Shown here: positions 44,359 through 53,447 of the stretch, one piece after another
Position numbering within the stretch: the first letter of the stretch is position 1
How the letters are laid out: each line of letters starts with the position of its first letter
Assembly (NCBI GenBank): GCA_021780225.1
Contig: JAJXZF010000022.1
Span: 1-55,031, forward strand
From: Deltaproteobacteria bacterium
GTDB taxonomy: Bacteria; Desulfobacterota; Binatia; Binatales; Binataceae
Direction: 5' to 3'
DNA length: 55,031 nt
Program-made: the position numbers and the translations under genes
The notes under the pieces: generated by a model
Seen by the model: the letters and a program-made list of their open reading frames with translations, nothing else
Told to the model about the DNA's origin: nothing
Databases searched by the model: none

Positions 44359-45306
44359 TCACCCGTTCGCCAGCGACGACAGCATCGCTCGCGCCGGCGG
44401 CGCCTGCGGCGAATTCGGATGATCGTTCAGGAGCTTTTGCAGCGTCAGGCGCGCGTCGATCCGATCGTTGATCTTCATGAACGCCTGCGCTTCGCCCAAC
44501 AGCGACGCCGACGCGAAACGGCCGCTCGGAAAGCGCATCGCCAGATCGTTGTACTGCAGAATCGCCTGATCGTACTTGCCCATTTCGTTCAGCGCGTTCG
44601 CCGAAAAGTATTCGGCCGGCTCGCTCAGTTCCGATTTCGGATAGCGCCGCTGCAGACCCTGGAATTTAGCCAGCGCGTCGGCATAATTCCCCTGCTGCAT
44701 GTCCGACAATCCAGCGCGATAAAGGCCCGCGCCTCCGTCGCTGCTCGAACGGGCCGCGGCCATTTCATGCCCAAGCGTTTCGCGCCACGACGGCGCGGCG
44801 TCCTGCGCAACGGCGGGCGGTGGAGGATTCGCGGACGGCGGCGCCGCGGCGGAGCCGGCCTCCGCACTGTCGTCCGCGGGCGGGACCATCGGCGCCCCGA
44901 CCGGCGGCGCGCCGCCCACGCCCGCTCCGGACGGCGAACCCGGCGGCCCGGCCGCGCCCGAAGAACCCGGAACGCCCGGCGCGCCTGGAACCGCCGGCGC
45001 CTGTCCCTGCTGCAACGCCGCGACTTCCTGCTCCAGCCGCGCGACGCGCGCGTTCAACGGCCCCTTGCCAGCGCCGCCGTTATGCCGCAGCTCGACCAAC
45101 TGGTCGTTCAGGCGATTCACCTGATCCTGCAGATCGGCGATCTGCTGGCGGTCGGTCGCGACCATGCCGCGCAGCGACGAATCGCTCTCCTGCAATTGCT
45201 GCACGTCCGACGTCCCTGCGCATCCGGCCAGCGCCGCCGCCGCCGCTATCGCGCAAATCCGCGCGGCCCAGCGCCGGCGCGGCGATTTCACGGCCGCCCC
45301 GGTCAT
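44359..45306 (-). CDS. cpoB: Tol-Pal accessory protein CpoB (YbgF), lipoprotein form
   Basis: This 315-residue protein coordinates peptidoglycan synthesis with outer-membrane constriction in E. coli. The start at 45306 overlaps the pal stop (ATGA); the longer frame to 45369 is rejected. A lipobox LAGC follows the signal helix (ICAIAAAAALAGCAGTSD), unlike E. coli CpoB, which is a soluble periplasmic protein. Residues about 40-85 form the trimerising coiled coil. A Gly/Pro/Ala-rich linker covers about 85-165, and C-terminal TPR repeats (LYRAGLSDMQQGNYADALAK) follow. Confidence 0.9.
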   Translation of the reverse strand: MTGAAVKSPRRRWAARICAIAAAAALAGCAGTSDVQQLQESDSSLRGMVATDRQQIADLQDQVNRLNDQLVELRHNGGAGKGPLNARVARLEQEVAALQQGQAPAVPGAPGVPGSSGAAGPPGSPSGAGVGGAPPVGAPMVPPADDSAEAGSAAAPPSANPPPPAVAQDAAPSWRETLGHEMAAARSSSDGGAGLYRAGLSDMQQGNYADALAKFQGLQRRYPKSELSEPAEYFSANALNEMGKYDQAILQYNDLAMRFPSGRFASASLLGEAQAFMKINDRIDARLTLQKLLNDHPNSPQAPPARAMLSSLANG

Positions 45307-45875
45307 TGCGAGACGACGAAATGGTCGCGGCGATTTTGCGCCCAGCAGTCGTCGGTTTCTTCGGTGCAAATGGGCAACTCCTTGCCGTAGCTAATCGTCG
45401 ACATGCGCTCGCTCGCGATCCCGAGCGTGCTCAAATAGTCCTTGGCCGCCTGCGCGCGCCGCGCGCCGAGAGCGATATTGTATTCCTCCGAACCGCGGTC
45501 GTCGCAATGCCCCTCGATCTGCACGCGGCTGTTCGGATGGCTCTCCAGCCATTGCGCGTTGGATTTCAGTATATCGCCGTCCTGGCCGCGGATGGTCGAA
45601 TCGTTGTAGTCGAAATGAATATCGCTGAGCGGCCCCTGCGCGCCGCTGCCGAGCGTGCCGTTCCGCGCCTGGTCGAGCGAGCTGCCGCCGCCCGGACCCA
45701 TGCCGTTCTCTCCGAGCGGACTGCCATTCGCGCCGTTGGCCCCTCCAGCCCCGTTCTTCTTCGACGAACATCCGCCCAAAGCGAGCGCCGCCACCACTAA
45801 CGCGACGCCGGCGGCCCGGGTCAGCGCGCCGAGTTCAATTCCCCAGCCATCCCGACCACGATGGGTTCGAATCAT
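45303..45875 (-). CDS. pal: Peptidoglycan-associated lipoprotein
   Basis: This 190-residue outer-membrane lipoprotein has a signal ending in LALGGCSS. A Gly/Asn-rich linker (about 40-80) precedes an OmpA-like peptidoglycan-binding domain (IHFDYNDSTI, VQIEGHCDDRGSEEYNIALG, ARRAQAAKDYL). A strong GAAGGAGAAGG site precedes the ATG, and the gene starts 41 nt inside tolB. Pal ties the outer membrane to the wall and binds TolB. Confidence 0.95.
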   Translation of the reverse strand: MIRTHRGRDGWGIELGALTRAAGVALVVAALALGGCSSKKNGAGGANGANGSPLGENGMGPGGGSSLDQARNGTLGSGAQGPLSDIHFDYNDSTIRGQDGDILKSNAQWLESHPNSRVQIEGHCDDRGSEEYNIALGARRAQAAKDYLSTLGIASERMSTISYGKELPICTEETDDCWAQNRRDHFVVSQ

Positions 45876-47154
45876 TTCCTTCTCCTTCTGTTAAGGGTGC
45901 GATTACGTAACCGTCGAGCGCGCGCATGAGGTAAATCCTCGAACGTCCGCCGCGGGTTGATCCAAAAGCGATATAGCGTCCGTCGGGCGACCAGGCCGGC
46001 GACTCGTTCGACCCCGACACGGTGAGCTGGCGCGCGTTGCCGCCGCCCGCATCGATGGTAAAAATCTGGAAACCGCCGCCGTCGCGGCTTTCGTAGGCGA
46101 TTTTTTTGCAGTCCGGCGAAAACGCCGGCGCGGTGTTGTACGAACCTTGATAGGTCACCCGCCGCGCGTCGCCGCCGTCAAGGCTCTCGACATAAACCTG
46201 CGGCGTGCCCGATCGATCCGAGGTGAACGCGATCCGCGATCCGTCGGCGCAGAGCGAAGGGCTTACGTTGATCGCCCGATTTTGCGTCAGCGCCCGGATC
46301 TCGCCGCCCGCGGAATCCAGCAGATAAAGATTGGTGTGGCCGCCGCGCGAATACGCGCCGACGATCCTCCCGTCCGGCGTGAGCGCGCCGCCCACGGCCT
46401 GGCCAAGGCCGGGCGCGATCGGCGTTTCAGTCTTGCGTCCGACGTCGACCAGATAAAGCTCCGGCGCGTAGGTCTTGTACGAGAGGTACAGCAGATGGCG
46501 GGCGCCGCTGTCGAAACTCGGAAATAGATTTATCGTCGGATTGTCGGTGATGCGGAACAGGCCGCCGCCGTCGAGCCACGACGTATAGATTTCCTTGAAG
46601 CGTCCGCCGCGCGTCGACACGAACGCCAGCTTCGAATCGAACGGCCCTCGCACTCCCGTCGCCGATTGAAGCGCCGCGTCGGCGAATCGCCGCGCCATCT
46701 CGCCCACGTCGCCCAGCCCGCCGGTGAAGCGCTTGCCCATGATCCGGCGCTGTTGCGGCACGTCGAAGAGCAGCGCTTCGACCACGATCGAATCGCCGTT
46801 GGCCTTGATCGCGCCTTTGACCAGGAAGTCGGCGCCGAGCGAGCTCCAGTCGCCGAAATTGAACTGGCCGATATCGTAGCCCGAGTTTTGCGCGTTCTCG
46901 ATATAGGATTTCGGACTGATGATGCGAAAGTAGCTGGACAGTTTGAGATCGCGCATCAGCACCCGGTCGAATTCAGCCGAAACCGAATGGTCGTCGTCGC
47001 CGGCGAGGTTCTTCAACGCCGAGACCGCGATCGGCGCGGCCGTCGGCGCCTTGCTGATATCGAACCGGATCTGGGCGTGCGCCGCGGACGGCGCCAGCGC
47101 GAGCGTCAGCGCCGCCGCGATGAACAACATCCTTTTTATTACGGACTTCATCAT
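45835..47154 (-). CDS. tolB: Tol-Pal system translocation protein TolB
   Basis: This 439-residue periplasmic protein has a signal peptide (MLFIAAALTLALAPSAAHA) and an N-terminal domain (DFLVKGAIKANGDSIVVEAL). A six-bladed beta-propeller of WD40-like PD40 repeats follows (SPSLCADGSRIAFTSDRSGT, APAFSPDCKKIAYESRDGGG, SPAWSPDGRYIAFGSTRGGR). It bridges TolA and Pal. It sits between tolA and pal in the standard order. Confidence 0.96.
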   Translation of the reverse strand: MMKSVIKRMLFIAAALTLALAPSAAHAQIRFDISKAPTAAPIAVSALKNLAGDDDHSVSAEFDRVLMRDLKLSSYFRIISPKSYIENAQNSGYDIGQFNFGDWSSLGADFLVKGAIKANGDSIVVEALLFDVPQQRRIMGKRFTGGLGDVGEMARRFADAALQSATGVRGPFDSKLAFVSTRGGRFKEIYTSWLDGGGLFRITDNPTINLFPSFDSGARHLLYLSYKTYAPELYLVDVGRKTETPIAPGLGQAVGGALTPDGRIVGAYSRGGHTNLYLLDSAGGEIRALTQNRAINVSPSLCADGSRIAFTSDRSGTPQVYVESLDGGDARRVTYQGSYNTAPAFSPDCKKIAYESRDGGGFQIFTIDAGGGNARQLTVSGSNESPAWSPDGRYIAFGSTRGGRSRIYLMRALDGYVIAPLTEGEGNDSNPSWSGWLGN

Positions 47155-47240
47155 CCGCGCGCCTGTCCGCTGATTCCGGGTTTTTCCGGCGTCGCCATGA
47201 TTTCCATCTCCGCCTCCTCAACCTTCCGCCGCAACGCTTT

Positions 47241-48272
47241 CTAATCGCTCGGCGCGCCCGCTTTCAGATCGCTAAGCTTGAACACCGCTTCCATGCCTGC
47301 GGCGAATTGCTGCCGGTATTTATCGGGCGGCGGTGGAAAGGGGCTGGCGCCGCGAATCGCGCGCACAACCGAATCGTCGAACGCCGGATCTCGCGAACTC
47401 TGCTTAATCTTGATCGAATTAAGTTTGCCGTCGGGGTTGATGCCAAATTCGACCGTCGCCGTCGAATCCGGATTCCCGCCCGTGAAACTCCAGGCGTTCT
47501 TGATACTTTCCTGCACCTGCTGGTAGTAGAGCAGAAAATTCGGGTCCTGTTGAATCCCCGCGCTGCCCGTACCCGATCCAACGCCATACCCCTTGCCTGG
47601 ATGCTCGCGATCGGCGAGTACCGGTCCGCTCCCCGAACGATCGGTCGCGTGCGCCTTGTCCTTGAGCGCGGCTAGATGCTCGCGCAGCAATTGCTCGCGC
47701 ACCTTTTCCAACTCGCTCTTCACGTCGGGCGTCGGCTCCGCCTTCGCCATCGCGATCGGCGTCGCGCGCGGTTTGGGCTTGGGCGTCGGCTTCGGTTTCG
47801 GCCGCTCATGCCGCGCCCGCGGAGTTGGCTGCGGCGTCGGCCGCAGTTTGCGATGCGGACGCGGAGCCGCCGCCGGCGCGGGAGTCGCAGCCTGCGTGGG
47901 CGCGGGGGTCGGCGTCGGCGTTGGCGTGTGATGAAGAGTGTTGAGCGCGATCGCGTTCCGATCGTTCACCGGCGCCGGCGTCGGCGCCGCTTTCGGCGCG
48001 GGCGCGCGATGCGCTGTGCGGGGCGGCTCGGGCCGGCGCTCCCGCTCCTGATTGATCGCCGGCAAGCGGGTACCCAAGTCGCCGGCGGGTACTGAATCGA
48101 CGATTTTGACCGTGTACGCGGCCGGCGGCAGATCGTGCGGCTGTAAAAACTCGGGCAATATGAAGAGCGCCAGGTAGATCAGCCCGGCATGCGCAATCGC
48201 GGAGACGACGATCGCCGCCGCATAACCCCAGCGGCTCTCCCGATCGTCGAGACTAAGGACTGGCGCCGCCAC
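47241..48272 (-). CDS. tolA: TolA/TonB-type energy-transducing protein
   Basis: This 343-residue protein has one N-terminal membrane anchor (AAAIVVSAIAHAGLIYLALF). A long periplasmic Pro/Thr/Lys/Arg-rich spacer (about 70-185, many TP and KP repeats) and a short coiled coil (ELEKVREQLLREHLAALKDK) follow. The C-terminal TonB/TolA domain (about 245-335) contains IKNAWSFTGGNPDSTATVEF. The context between tolR and tolB identifies it as TolA. The spacer is TP-rich, unlike the Ala/Lys helix of E. coli TolA. It overlaps tolR by 20 nt. Confidence 0.9.
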   Translation of the reverse strand: MAAPVLSLDDRESRWGYAAAIVVSAIAHAGLIYLALFILPEFLQPHDLPPAAYTVKIVDSVPAGDLGTRLPAINQERERRPEPPRTAHRAPAPKAAPTPAPVNDRNAIALNTLHHTPTPTPTPAPTQAATPAPAAAPRPHRKLRPTPQPTPRARHERPKPKPTPKPKPRATPIAMAKAEPTPDVKSELEKVREQLLREHLAALKDKAHATDRSGSGPVLADREHPGKGYGVGSGTGSAGIQQDPNFLLYYQQVQESIKNAWSFTGGNPDSTATVEFGINPDGKLNSIKIKQSSRDPAFDDSVVRAIRGASPFPPPPDKYRQQFAAGMEAVFKLSDLKAGAPSD

Positions 48273-48720
48273 GTCTCGACCCGCCGCTCCCCGCCCCCGC
48301 TTCTTCGCCTTCCACCGGCGGCATCTCCGTCACCATGCCGACGTTCTCGATTCCCGACGCCTTGATCGCCGCCATCGTGCGCATCACCTCACCGTAGGGC
48401 GTCGCCTCGTCGGCGCGGATAAACACTTCGCGATCCGGCCGCTCCGCCGCGATCGCCGTCAACTTTTCGCCAAGCTGCGCCGCGGTCATCCGCGTGTCGT
48501 TCAGATAGATTTCGCTGTTGCGCGTTATCGAGACGATGAACTGCTCCTCTTTGCCGGGCAGCGCCGCGGCTTTCACGCGCGGCAGATTGACCTGCACGCC
48601 CTGCTGGATTATTGGCGCCGTCACCATGAAAATGATCAGCAGCACCAGCATCACGTCGACCAGCGGCGTGACGTTGATTTGCGAAGCCAGTTGTCCGCGT
48701 TGCGGGCTGTCCGACGCCAT
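48253..48720 (-). CDS. tolR: TolR (ExbD-family) protein
   Basis: This 155-residue inner-membrane protein has one helix carrying the functional Asp (INVTPLVDVMLVLLIIFMVT) and a periplasmic domain (VQVNLPRVKAAALPGKEEQF). With TolQ it forms the proton-driven motor for TolA. It starts 12 nt after tolQ. Confidence 0.94.
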   Translation of the reverse strand: MASDSPQRGQLASQINVTPLVDVMLVLLIIFMVTAPIIQQGVQVNLPRVKAAALPGKEEQFIVSITRNSEIYLNDTRMTAAQLGEKLTAIAAERPDREVFIRADEATPYGEVMRTMAAIKASGIENVGMVTEMPPVEGEEAGAGSGGSRRGGASP

Positions 48721-48732
48721 CCTCGACGCTCC

Positions 48733-49434
48733 TCAGGAGAGGAAATGACGCTCGGCGATGTTAAGGAACTCGGACGTGAAATTATCCATCTCGGTGGCGA
48801 GTTCGCGTACTCGCGTCGCGAAGTGGTTGTAGTAAACCTGCGCTGGCACCGCGACCACGATTCCAAACGCCGTCGTGATCAGCGCTTCCGCGATTCCCGG
48901 AGCGACCGCCTGAATATTCGACGTATGCGCCGCCGACAATCCCATGAACGCCGTCATCACGCCCCACACCGTGCCGAACAATCCGACGAACGGACTGGTT
49001 GAAGCGGTCGTCGCGAGAAACGGGATGCCCTTTTCGAGTTTGACCAGCTCGACGTTGCTCTGCCGCTTCATCGCGCGCGTGACGTTCTCGACGCCGCCGA
49101 GATCGGTCGAAAAGCCGCTCTCGGCCCCGACCGCCTGACGCTTCGCGCGCGTCAGTTGGAGCAATTCCTGGTAACCGGCGCGAAACACCTGCGCCACCGG
49201 ACTCTGTTTGAGGCCGACGCTCGCGGTATGGATCGCCGCCAGATTTTTCGACTCCCAGAAGATCGTGATGAAGCGCTCGGACTCTTTGCGCGCCTTTGAA
49301 ATATGCACGAGCTTGTAGAAAATGATGCCCCAACTGGCGATCGAAAATCCCGCCAGCGTGAGCAGCACGGCCTTGACCACCGGACCCGTGCCCAGCAGCA
49401 GGTCCACCACCGAAAGACCGCCCCCGCCGTTCAC
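48733..49434 (-). CDS. tolQ: TolQ (MotA/ExbB-family) proton channel
   Basis: This 233-residue protein has three membrane helices: about 13-40, 130-155 (FLATTASTSPFVGLFGTVWG) and 165-195. The motor signature GLFGTVWGVMTAFMGL and the later ALITTAFGIVVAVPAQVYYN are present. It is the first gene of the tol string. Confidence 0.95.
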   Translation of the reverse strand: MNGGGGLSVVDLLLGTGPVVKAVLLTLAGFSIASWGIIFYKLVHISKARKESERFITIFWESKNLAAIHTASVGLKQSPVAQVFRAGYQELLQLTRAKRQAVGAESGFSTDLGGVENVTRAMKRQSNVELVKLEKGIPFLATTASTSPFVGLFGTVWGVMTAFMGLSAAHTSNIQAVAPGIAEALITTAFGIVVAVPAQVYYNHFATRVRELATEMDNFTSEFLNIAERHFLS

Positions 49435-49563
49435 CCGTCTCCTCCGTCCCGCGGCCCTTTTATGCGGCGCCGGTTAGAGCTGCGCGCTCCGGCGCGGCCG
49501 GCCGTCAAATCATCGAACGCCGGCCTTGACTTGTTTTCCATCGCGCCTCGGCCAAACAGGTTC

Positions 49564-49592
49564 ATTATTTACGGCATGTTCGCCGTAGTCAA
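49564..49592 (-). promoter_or_regulatory. Predicted tol operon promoter
   Basis: On the minus strand TTGACT (49587-49592) and AATAAT (49564-49569) are spaced 17 nt apart, about 130 nt before tolQ. The spacer contains a short palindrome (TACGGC...GCCGTA). The divergent gap 49435-49771 shows no gene. No clear promoter for gap was found on the plus strand. Confidence 0.45.
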
Positions 49593-49771
49593 TTTTGGCG
49601 GCGCGCGCCTGTTGGTTCGCGCCGCGCTCAAACGCCGCCAATATTTTGCGATCGGACGACGCCGCGCGCCAATTGTTTCAATTTGCGGCGCAAACCCGTG
49701 GCATCGAGATTCGATTATGGTACTTTGAGAAAACGATATTCGTTCGGCGCACTCGCCAGGAGGATTCACCG

Positions 49772-50776
49772 GTGGCCACCCGGATCGCAATCAACGGCTT
49801 CGGCCGTATCGGCCGCATGTTCTTTCGTGCGGCCCTCGCCAAGAAAGATCTAGAAATCGCCGCGGTCAACGATATTACTGACGCGCCCACGCTGGCCCAT
49901 CTGCTCAAGTACGATTCGGTTCACGGCACGCTGCCCTATCAGATAAAGGCCGAAGGCGACCAGATCATGATCGACGGCCGCGCGCTCACGGTGCTGGCGG
50001 AACGCGATCCGGCGAAACTGCCATGGAAGCGGCTCGGCGTGGAAGTCGTCGTCGAATCCACCGGACTGTTCACCGCGCGCGACAAAGCCGCGCTCCATCT
50101 CGGCGCCGGCGCGCGCAAGGTCGTAATCAGCGCGCCCGCAGACGGCGCCGATATCACGCTTTGCCTGGGCGTGAACCATGACGCCTATGATCCGCGCCGC
50201 CACGACGTGATTTCCAACGCCTCCTGCACCACCAACTGCCTCGCGCCGGTCGCGAAAGTCCTGCATGAAAATTTCGGCGTCGTGCATGGATTGATGACCA
50301 CCGTGCACGCCTACACGCAGGACCAGATGCTGCAGGACGGCCCGCACAAAGATCTGCGGCGCGCGCGCTCGGCGGCGCTCTCGATGGTGCCGACATCGAC
50401 CGGCGCCGCCAAAGCGATCGGGCTGGTGCTGCCAGCGCTCAAAGGCAAGCTCGACGGCATCGCCGTGCGCGTGCCCACGCCGAACGTCTCGGTGGTCGAT
50501 TTGACCGCCGCGGTCGAGCGCGACGCCGACGAGAAATCGATCAACGCCGCGATGAAGAAAGCCGCCGATGGCGAGCTCAAGGGCATCCTGGAATACAGCG
50601 ATGCGCCACTCGTCTCGATCGACTTCAACAACAATCCCCATTCCTCCATTTTCGATGCGCCTTTGACCAAGGTGCTCGATCGCCGGCTCGTCAAGATCTT
50701 CTCGTGGTACGACAACGAGTGGGGCTATTCGAATCGACTCGCCGACGTTACCGCCTACGTCGCATCCAAAGCCTGA
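49772..50776 (+). CDS. gap: Glyceraldehyde-3-phosphate dehydrogenase, type I
   Basis: This 334-residue glycolytic enzyme begins at GTG 49772 (ATRIAINGFGRIGRMFFR), with a perfect AGGAGG 8 nt upstream. The open frame continues to 49595 but is non-homologous there. The catalytic Cys is in ISNASCTTNCLAPVAKVL, and the C-terminal WYDNEWGYSNRLADV is present. It heads the gap-pgk-tpiA-secG string. Confidence 0.97.
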   Translation: MATRIAINGFGRIGRMFFRAALAKKDLEIAAVNDITDAPTLAHLLKYDSVHGTLPYQIKAEGDQIMIDGRALTVLAERDPAKLPWKRLGVEVVVESTGLFTARDKAALHLGAGARKVVISAPADGADITLCLGVNHDAYDPRRHDVISNASCTTNCLAPVAKVLHENFGVVHGLMTTVHAYTQDQMLQDGPHKDLRRARSAALSMVPTSTGAAKAIGLVLPALKGKLDGIAVRVPTPNVSVVDLTAAVERDADEKSINAAMKKAADGELKGILEYSDAPLVSIDFNNNPHSSIFDAPLTKVLDRRLVKIFSWYDNEWGYSNRLADVTAYVASKA

Positions 50777-50825
50777 TTTGAACCGGATGAAACGGGGCTG
50801 ATCGGTTCAGGAAGCGATTGCGGCA

Positions 50826-52001
50826 ATGGCGATTCGTTCGATCAAGGAACTTGCGTTCAACGGCAAGAAAGCGCTCGTGCGATGCGACTTCAACGTACCG
50901 CTCGAAGCCGGAAAAATCACCGACCCGAATCGGATCGAGGCGAGTCTCGATACGATTCGTCACGTCGTGGCGCAGGGCGGCGCCGCGGTCCTCTGCTCGC
51001 ATCTGGGACGGCCCAAGGAACGCACCTCGGACCTCAGCCTTAAGCCCGTCGCGGAATATTTGAGCAACGCCCTCGGGCACAAGGTCAATCTCGCGCCCGA
51101 TTGCATCGGCGACATCACCGGCCGGATGGTCGCGGATCTTGCTCCTGGCCACGCGCTGCTGCTCGAAAACCTGCGGTTCCATCCGGAAGAAGAGGCAAAC
51201 GATCGCGATTTCGCGCATGAATTGGCGCGCGGCAAGCAAATTTACGTAAACGACGCCTTCGGCACGGCCCATCGCGCGCACGCCTCGACCGCGGGCGTCG
51301 CACGCTTTATCGCGGAACGCGCAGCCGGCTTCCTGATGCTGCGCGAGCTTGAGGCGCTGCGCGCGCTGACCGAAAATCCGGCGCATCCATACGTCGCGAT
51401 CCTCGGCGGAGCCAAAGTATCCGACAAGATTGGCGTAATCCGGAATCTTCTGACGAAGGTTGACGCGATTCTGATTGGCGGCGCGATGGCCTATACGTTT
51501 TTGCGCGCGCAAAACCAACCCGTCGGCAAATCCCGCGTCGAAGACGACAAAATCGAGCTCGCCCGCGAACTGCTCGCCGAAGCCGCAAAGCGCAACGTCG
51601 CGATCGTTTTGCCCTCGGATCATATCGTCGCCGAGGCGCCCGAGCCGGGCCCGACGGTGGCCGCGGTGCGCCATATCCCGGCCGATCGGATGGGTCTCGA
51701 TATCGGTCCGGAGACCGTCGCCGCTTTCATCGAGCGGCTGCGCGGCGCCAGGACGGTCGTTTGGAACGGCCCCCTCGGATTATTCGAAACGCCCGAGTTC
51801 GCCCACGGCACCCTCGCCGTCGGCGCGGCGCTCGCCAATCTTGACGGCGTGATGAGCGTGATTGGCGGCGGCGACACCGCCGCGGCCGTCGCCGGCCATC
51901 CCTGGGCCGCCCGGTTCAGCCACATCTCGACCGGGGGCGGCGCCACGCTGGAATATCTCGAAGGAATCGAACTGCCGGGCGTAAAGGCCCTTGAAGTCTG
52001 A
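50826..52001 (+). CDS. pgk: Phosphoglycerate kinase
   Basis: This 391-residue two-domain kinase has [20 protein letters not shown] and [49 protein letters not shown] and the closing [13 protein letters not shown] are also present. Length is normal, and it lies 49 nt after gap. Confidence 0.97.
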   Translation: MAIRSIKELAFNGKKALVRCDFNVPLEAGKITDPNRIEASLDTIRHVVAQGGAAVLCSHLGRPKERTSDLSLKPVAEYLSNALGHKVNLAPDCIGDITGRMVADLAPGHALLLENLRFHPEEEANDRDFAHELARGKQIYVNDAFGTAHRAHASTAGVARFIAERAAGFLMLRELEALRALTENPAHPYVAILGGAKVSDKIGVIRNLLTKVDAILIGGAMAYTFLRAQNQPVGKSRVEDDKIELARELLAEAAKRNVAIVLPSDHIVAEAPEPGPTVAAVRHIPADRMGLDIGPETVAAFIERLRGARTVVWNGPLGLFETPEFAHGTLAVGAALANLDGVMSVIGGGDTAAAVAGHPWAARFSHISTGGGATLEYLEGIELPGVKALEV

Positions 52002-52071
52002 CGCGGTCCGCCGTGCGCCGCCGCCGCGCTCGGGGGCGGCCGCCAGATCGCCTTTTTTGCAGGATACCGCG

Positions 52072-52845
52072 ATGCGTAGAAAGCTGTTCGCCGCCAATTG
52101 GAAGATGAACCTCACGCCGAGCGAGGGCCGGGCGCTGATCGCCGGAATTCGCGCGCTCCTCGACCCGCTCGCCGCGCGGCTCGCCCGCGACCGCGACGTG
52201 ATAGTCGCGCCGGCGTTTCCCGTGCTGCCGGCGGCGGCGCAGGCGCTTGCCGGATCGTCGATCGCGCTCGGCGCGCAAAACATGCACTTCGAGGAAAAGG
52301 GCGCCTTCACCGGCGAAGTGTCAGCCGCGATGTTGCGCTCATTCGGCGTCAGCCACGTTATCGTTGGCCATTCCGAGCGCCGGCACATTTTTGGCGAGAG
52401 CGATGATCTGGTCGGGAAACGCGCGGCCGCGGTCGCCGCGGCGCGCCTGGCGCCGATCCTGTGCGTGGGCGAGACCGCCGACGAACGCGATCGCGGCGAC
52501 ACGGTCGGCGTCGTACTGCGGCAATTGCAGGCGGGATTGGCGGGGATAACCGCCGATAGCGCGCGGCGGGTGGTTATCGCGTACGAACCGGTATGGGCGA
52601 TCGGCACCGGCCGCACCGCCACGCCCGAGCAGGCCGCGATCGTCCACGGCGCGATTCGCGACGCCCTGCGCGACCATTTCGGCGCCGCGACCGCCGACGA
52701 ACTGCCCATCCTGTACGGCGGCAGCGTCACGCCCGACAATGTTGACTCTTTGATGGCGAAACCGGATATTGACGGGGCTCTGGTCGGCGGGGCAAGCTTA
52801 AAGGCTGACTCGTTCGCGCGCATCGCATCGTCCGGGATAGCCTGA
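52072..52845 (+). CDS. tpiA: Triosephosphate isomerase
   Basis: This 257-residue TIM-barrel enzyme starts at ATG 52072 (RRKLFAANWKMNLTPSEGRA), with AGGA upstream. The earlier frame to 51991 is rejected. Catalytic His and Glu lie in VIVGHSERRHIFGES and IAYEPVWAIGTGRTAT, and the phosphate loop is LYGGSVTPDN. Confidence 0.97.
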   Translation: MRRKLFAANWKMNLTPSEGRALIAGIRALLDPLAARLARDRDVIVAPAFPVLPAAAQALAGSSIALGAQNMHFEEKGAFTGEVSAAMLRSFGVSHVIVGHSERRHIFGESDDLVGKRAAAVAAARLAPILCVGETADERDRGDTVGVVLRQLQAGLAGITADSARRVVIAYEPVWAIGTGRTATPEQAAIVHGAIRDALRDHFGAATADELPILYGGSVTPDNVDSLMAKPDIDGALVGGASLKADSFARIASSGIA

Positions 52846-52920
52846 AGCGGCCCTCCGGCGTCGCCGCTAAATCGCGAAAAAAACGGGCCAAAGACAGCTA
52901 CGGCAGGATAGTAGTCGATA

Positions 52921-53304
52921 ATGGTAACGGCGATAGTCGCCATTCATGTGACCGCTTGTATCGCGATCATCGTGGTCGTGCTGCTGCAACGCGGCAAGGG
53001 CGCGGAGGTTGGCGCGGTGTTTGGCGGCGCCAGCCAGACCAATTTCGGATCGAGCGGTTCGGGCGGCGTGCTATTTCGCTTGACGTGGGCGTTTGCGGCG
53101 GTGTTCGCCGCAACCTCGCTTTATCTGGCCTACGCATCGACGCGCCGGATGACCGGCAGCATCTTCACGAGCGGATCGATACCGATCCATGCGGCGCCAC
53201 TTGGCGCCAAACCGGGCGCCCCGAATGTACCGGCGGGCGCCTCCTCGCAGCCGGCGGGCGGCGCGTCCGCTCCGGCCGGCAATCCGGCGCCGCCGCCCAA
53301 ATAG
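52921..53304 (+). CDS. secG: Protein translocase subunit SecG
   Basis: This 127-residue protein has two membrane helices (about 3-22 and 58-75) joined by the conserved loop LLQRGKGAEVGAVFGGASQT. A Pro/Ala/Gly-rich tail follows (about 95-127). It helps SecYE move proteins across the inner membrane. It sits between tpiA and a tRNA-Leu gene, a very common arrangement. Confidence 0.93.
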   Translation: MVTAIVAIHVTACIAIIVVVLLQRGKGAEVGAVFGGASQTNFGSSGSGGVLFRLTWAFAAVFAATSLYLAYASTRRMTGSIFTSGSIPIHAAPLGAKPGAPNVPAGASSQPAGGASAPAGNPAPPPK

Positions 53305-53335
53305 CGGCGCGGCGACGACGGGTTTTTCGACGCAA

Positions 53336-53422
53336 GCGCGGGTGGTGGAACTGGCAGACACGCGAGTTTGAGGGGCTCGTGGTAGAAATACCGTGCGGGT
53401 TCAAGTCCCGCCCCGCGCACCA
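53336..53422 (+). tRNA. tRNA-Leu (anticodon GAG)
   Basis: This 87-nt gene includes an encoded CCA. The acceptor stem is GCGCGGG/CCCGCGC and the anticodon stem is CGAGU/GCUCG, with loop UUGAGGG placing GAG after U33. A class II variable arm (GGUA-GAAA-UACC) and T arm GCGGG-UUCAAGU-CCCGC are complete. It reads CUC and CUU leucine codons. Confidence 0.97.
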
Positions 53423-53447
53423 CTTTTCCTGACATCGACGAACATGG

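Noticed and set aside
47800-48020. Tandem repeat array (TP/KP codons) in tolA
   Set aside because: It is the low-complexity periplasmic spacer usual in TolA/TonB proteins rather than a separate repeat element.
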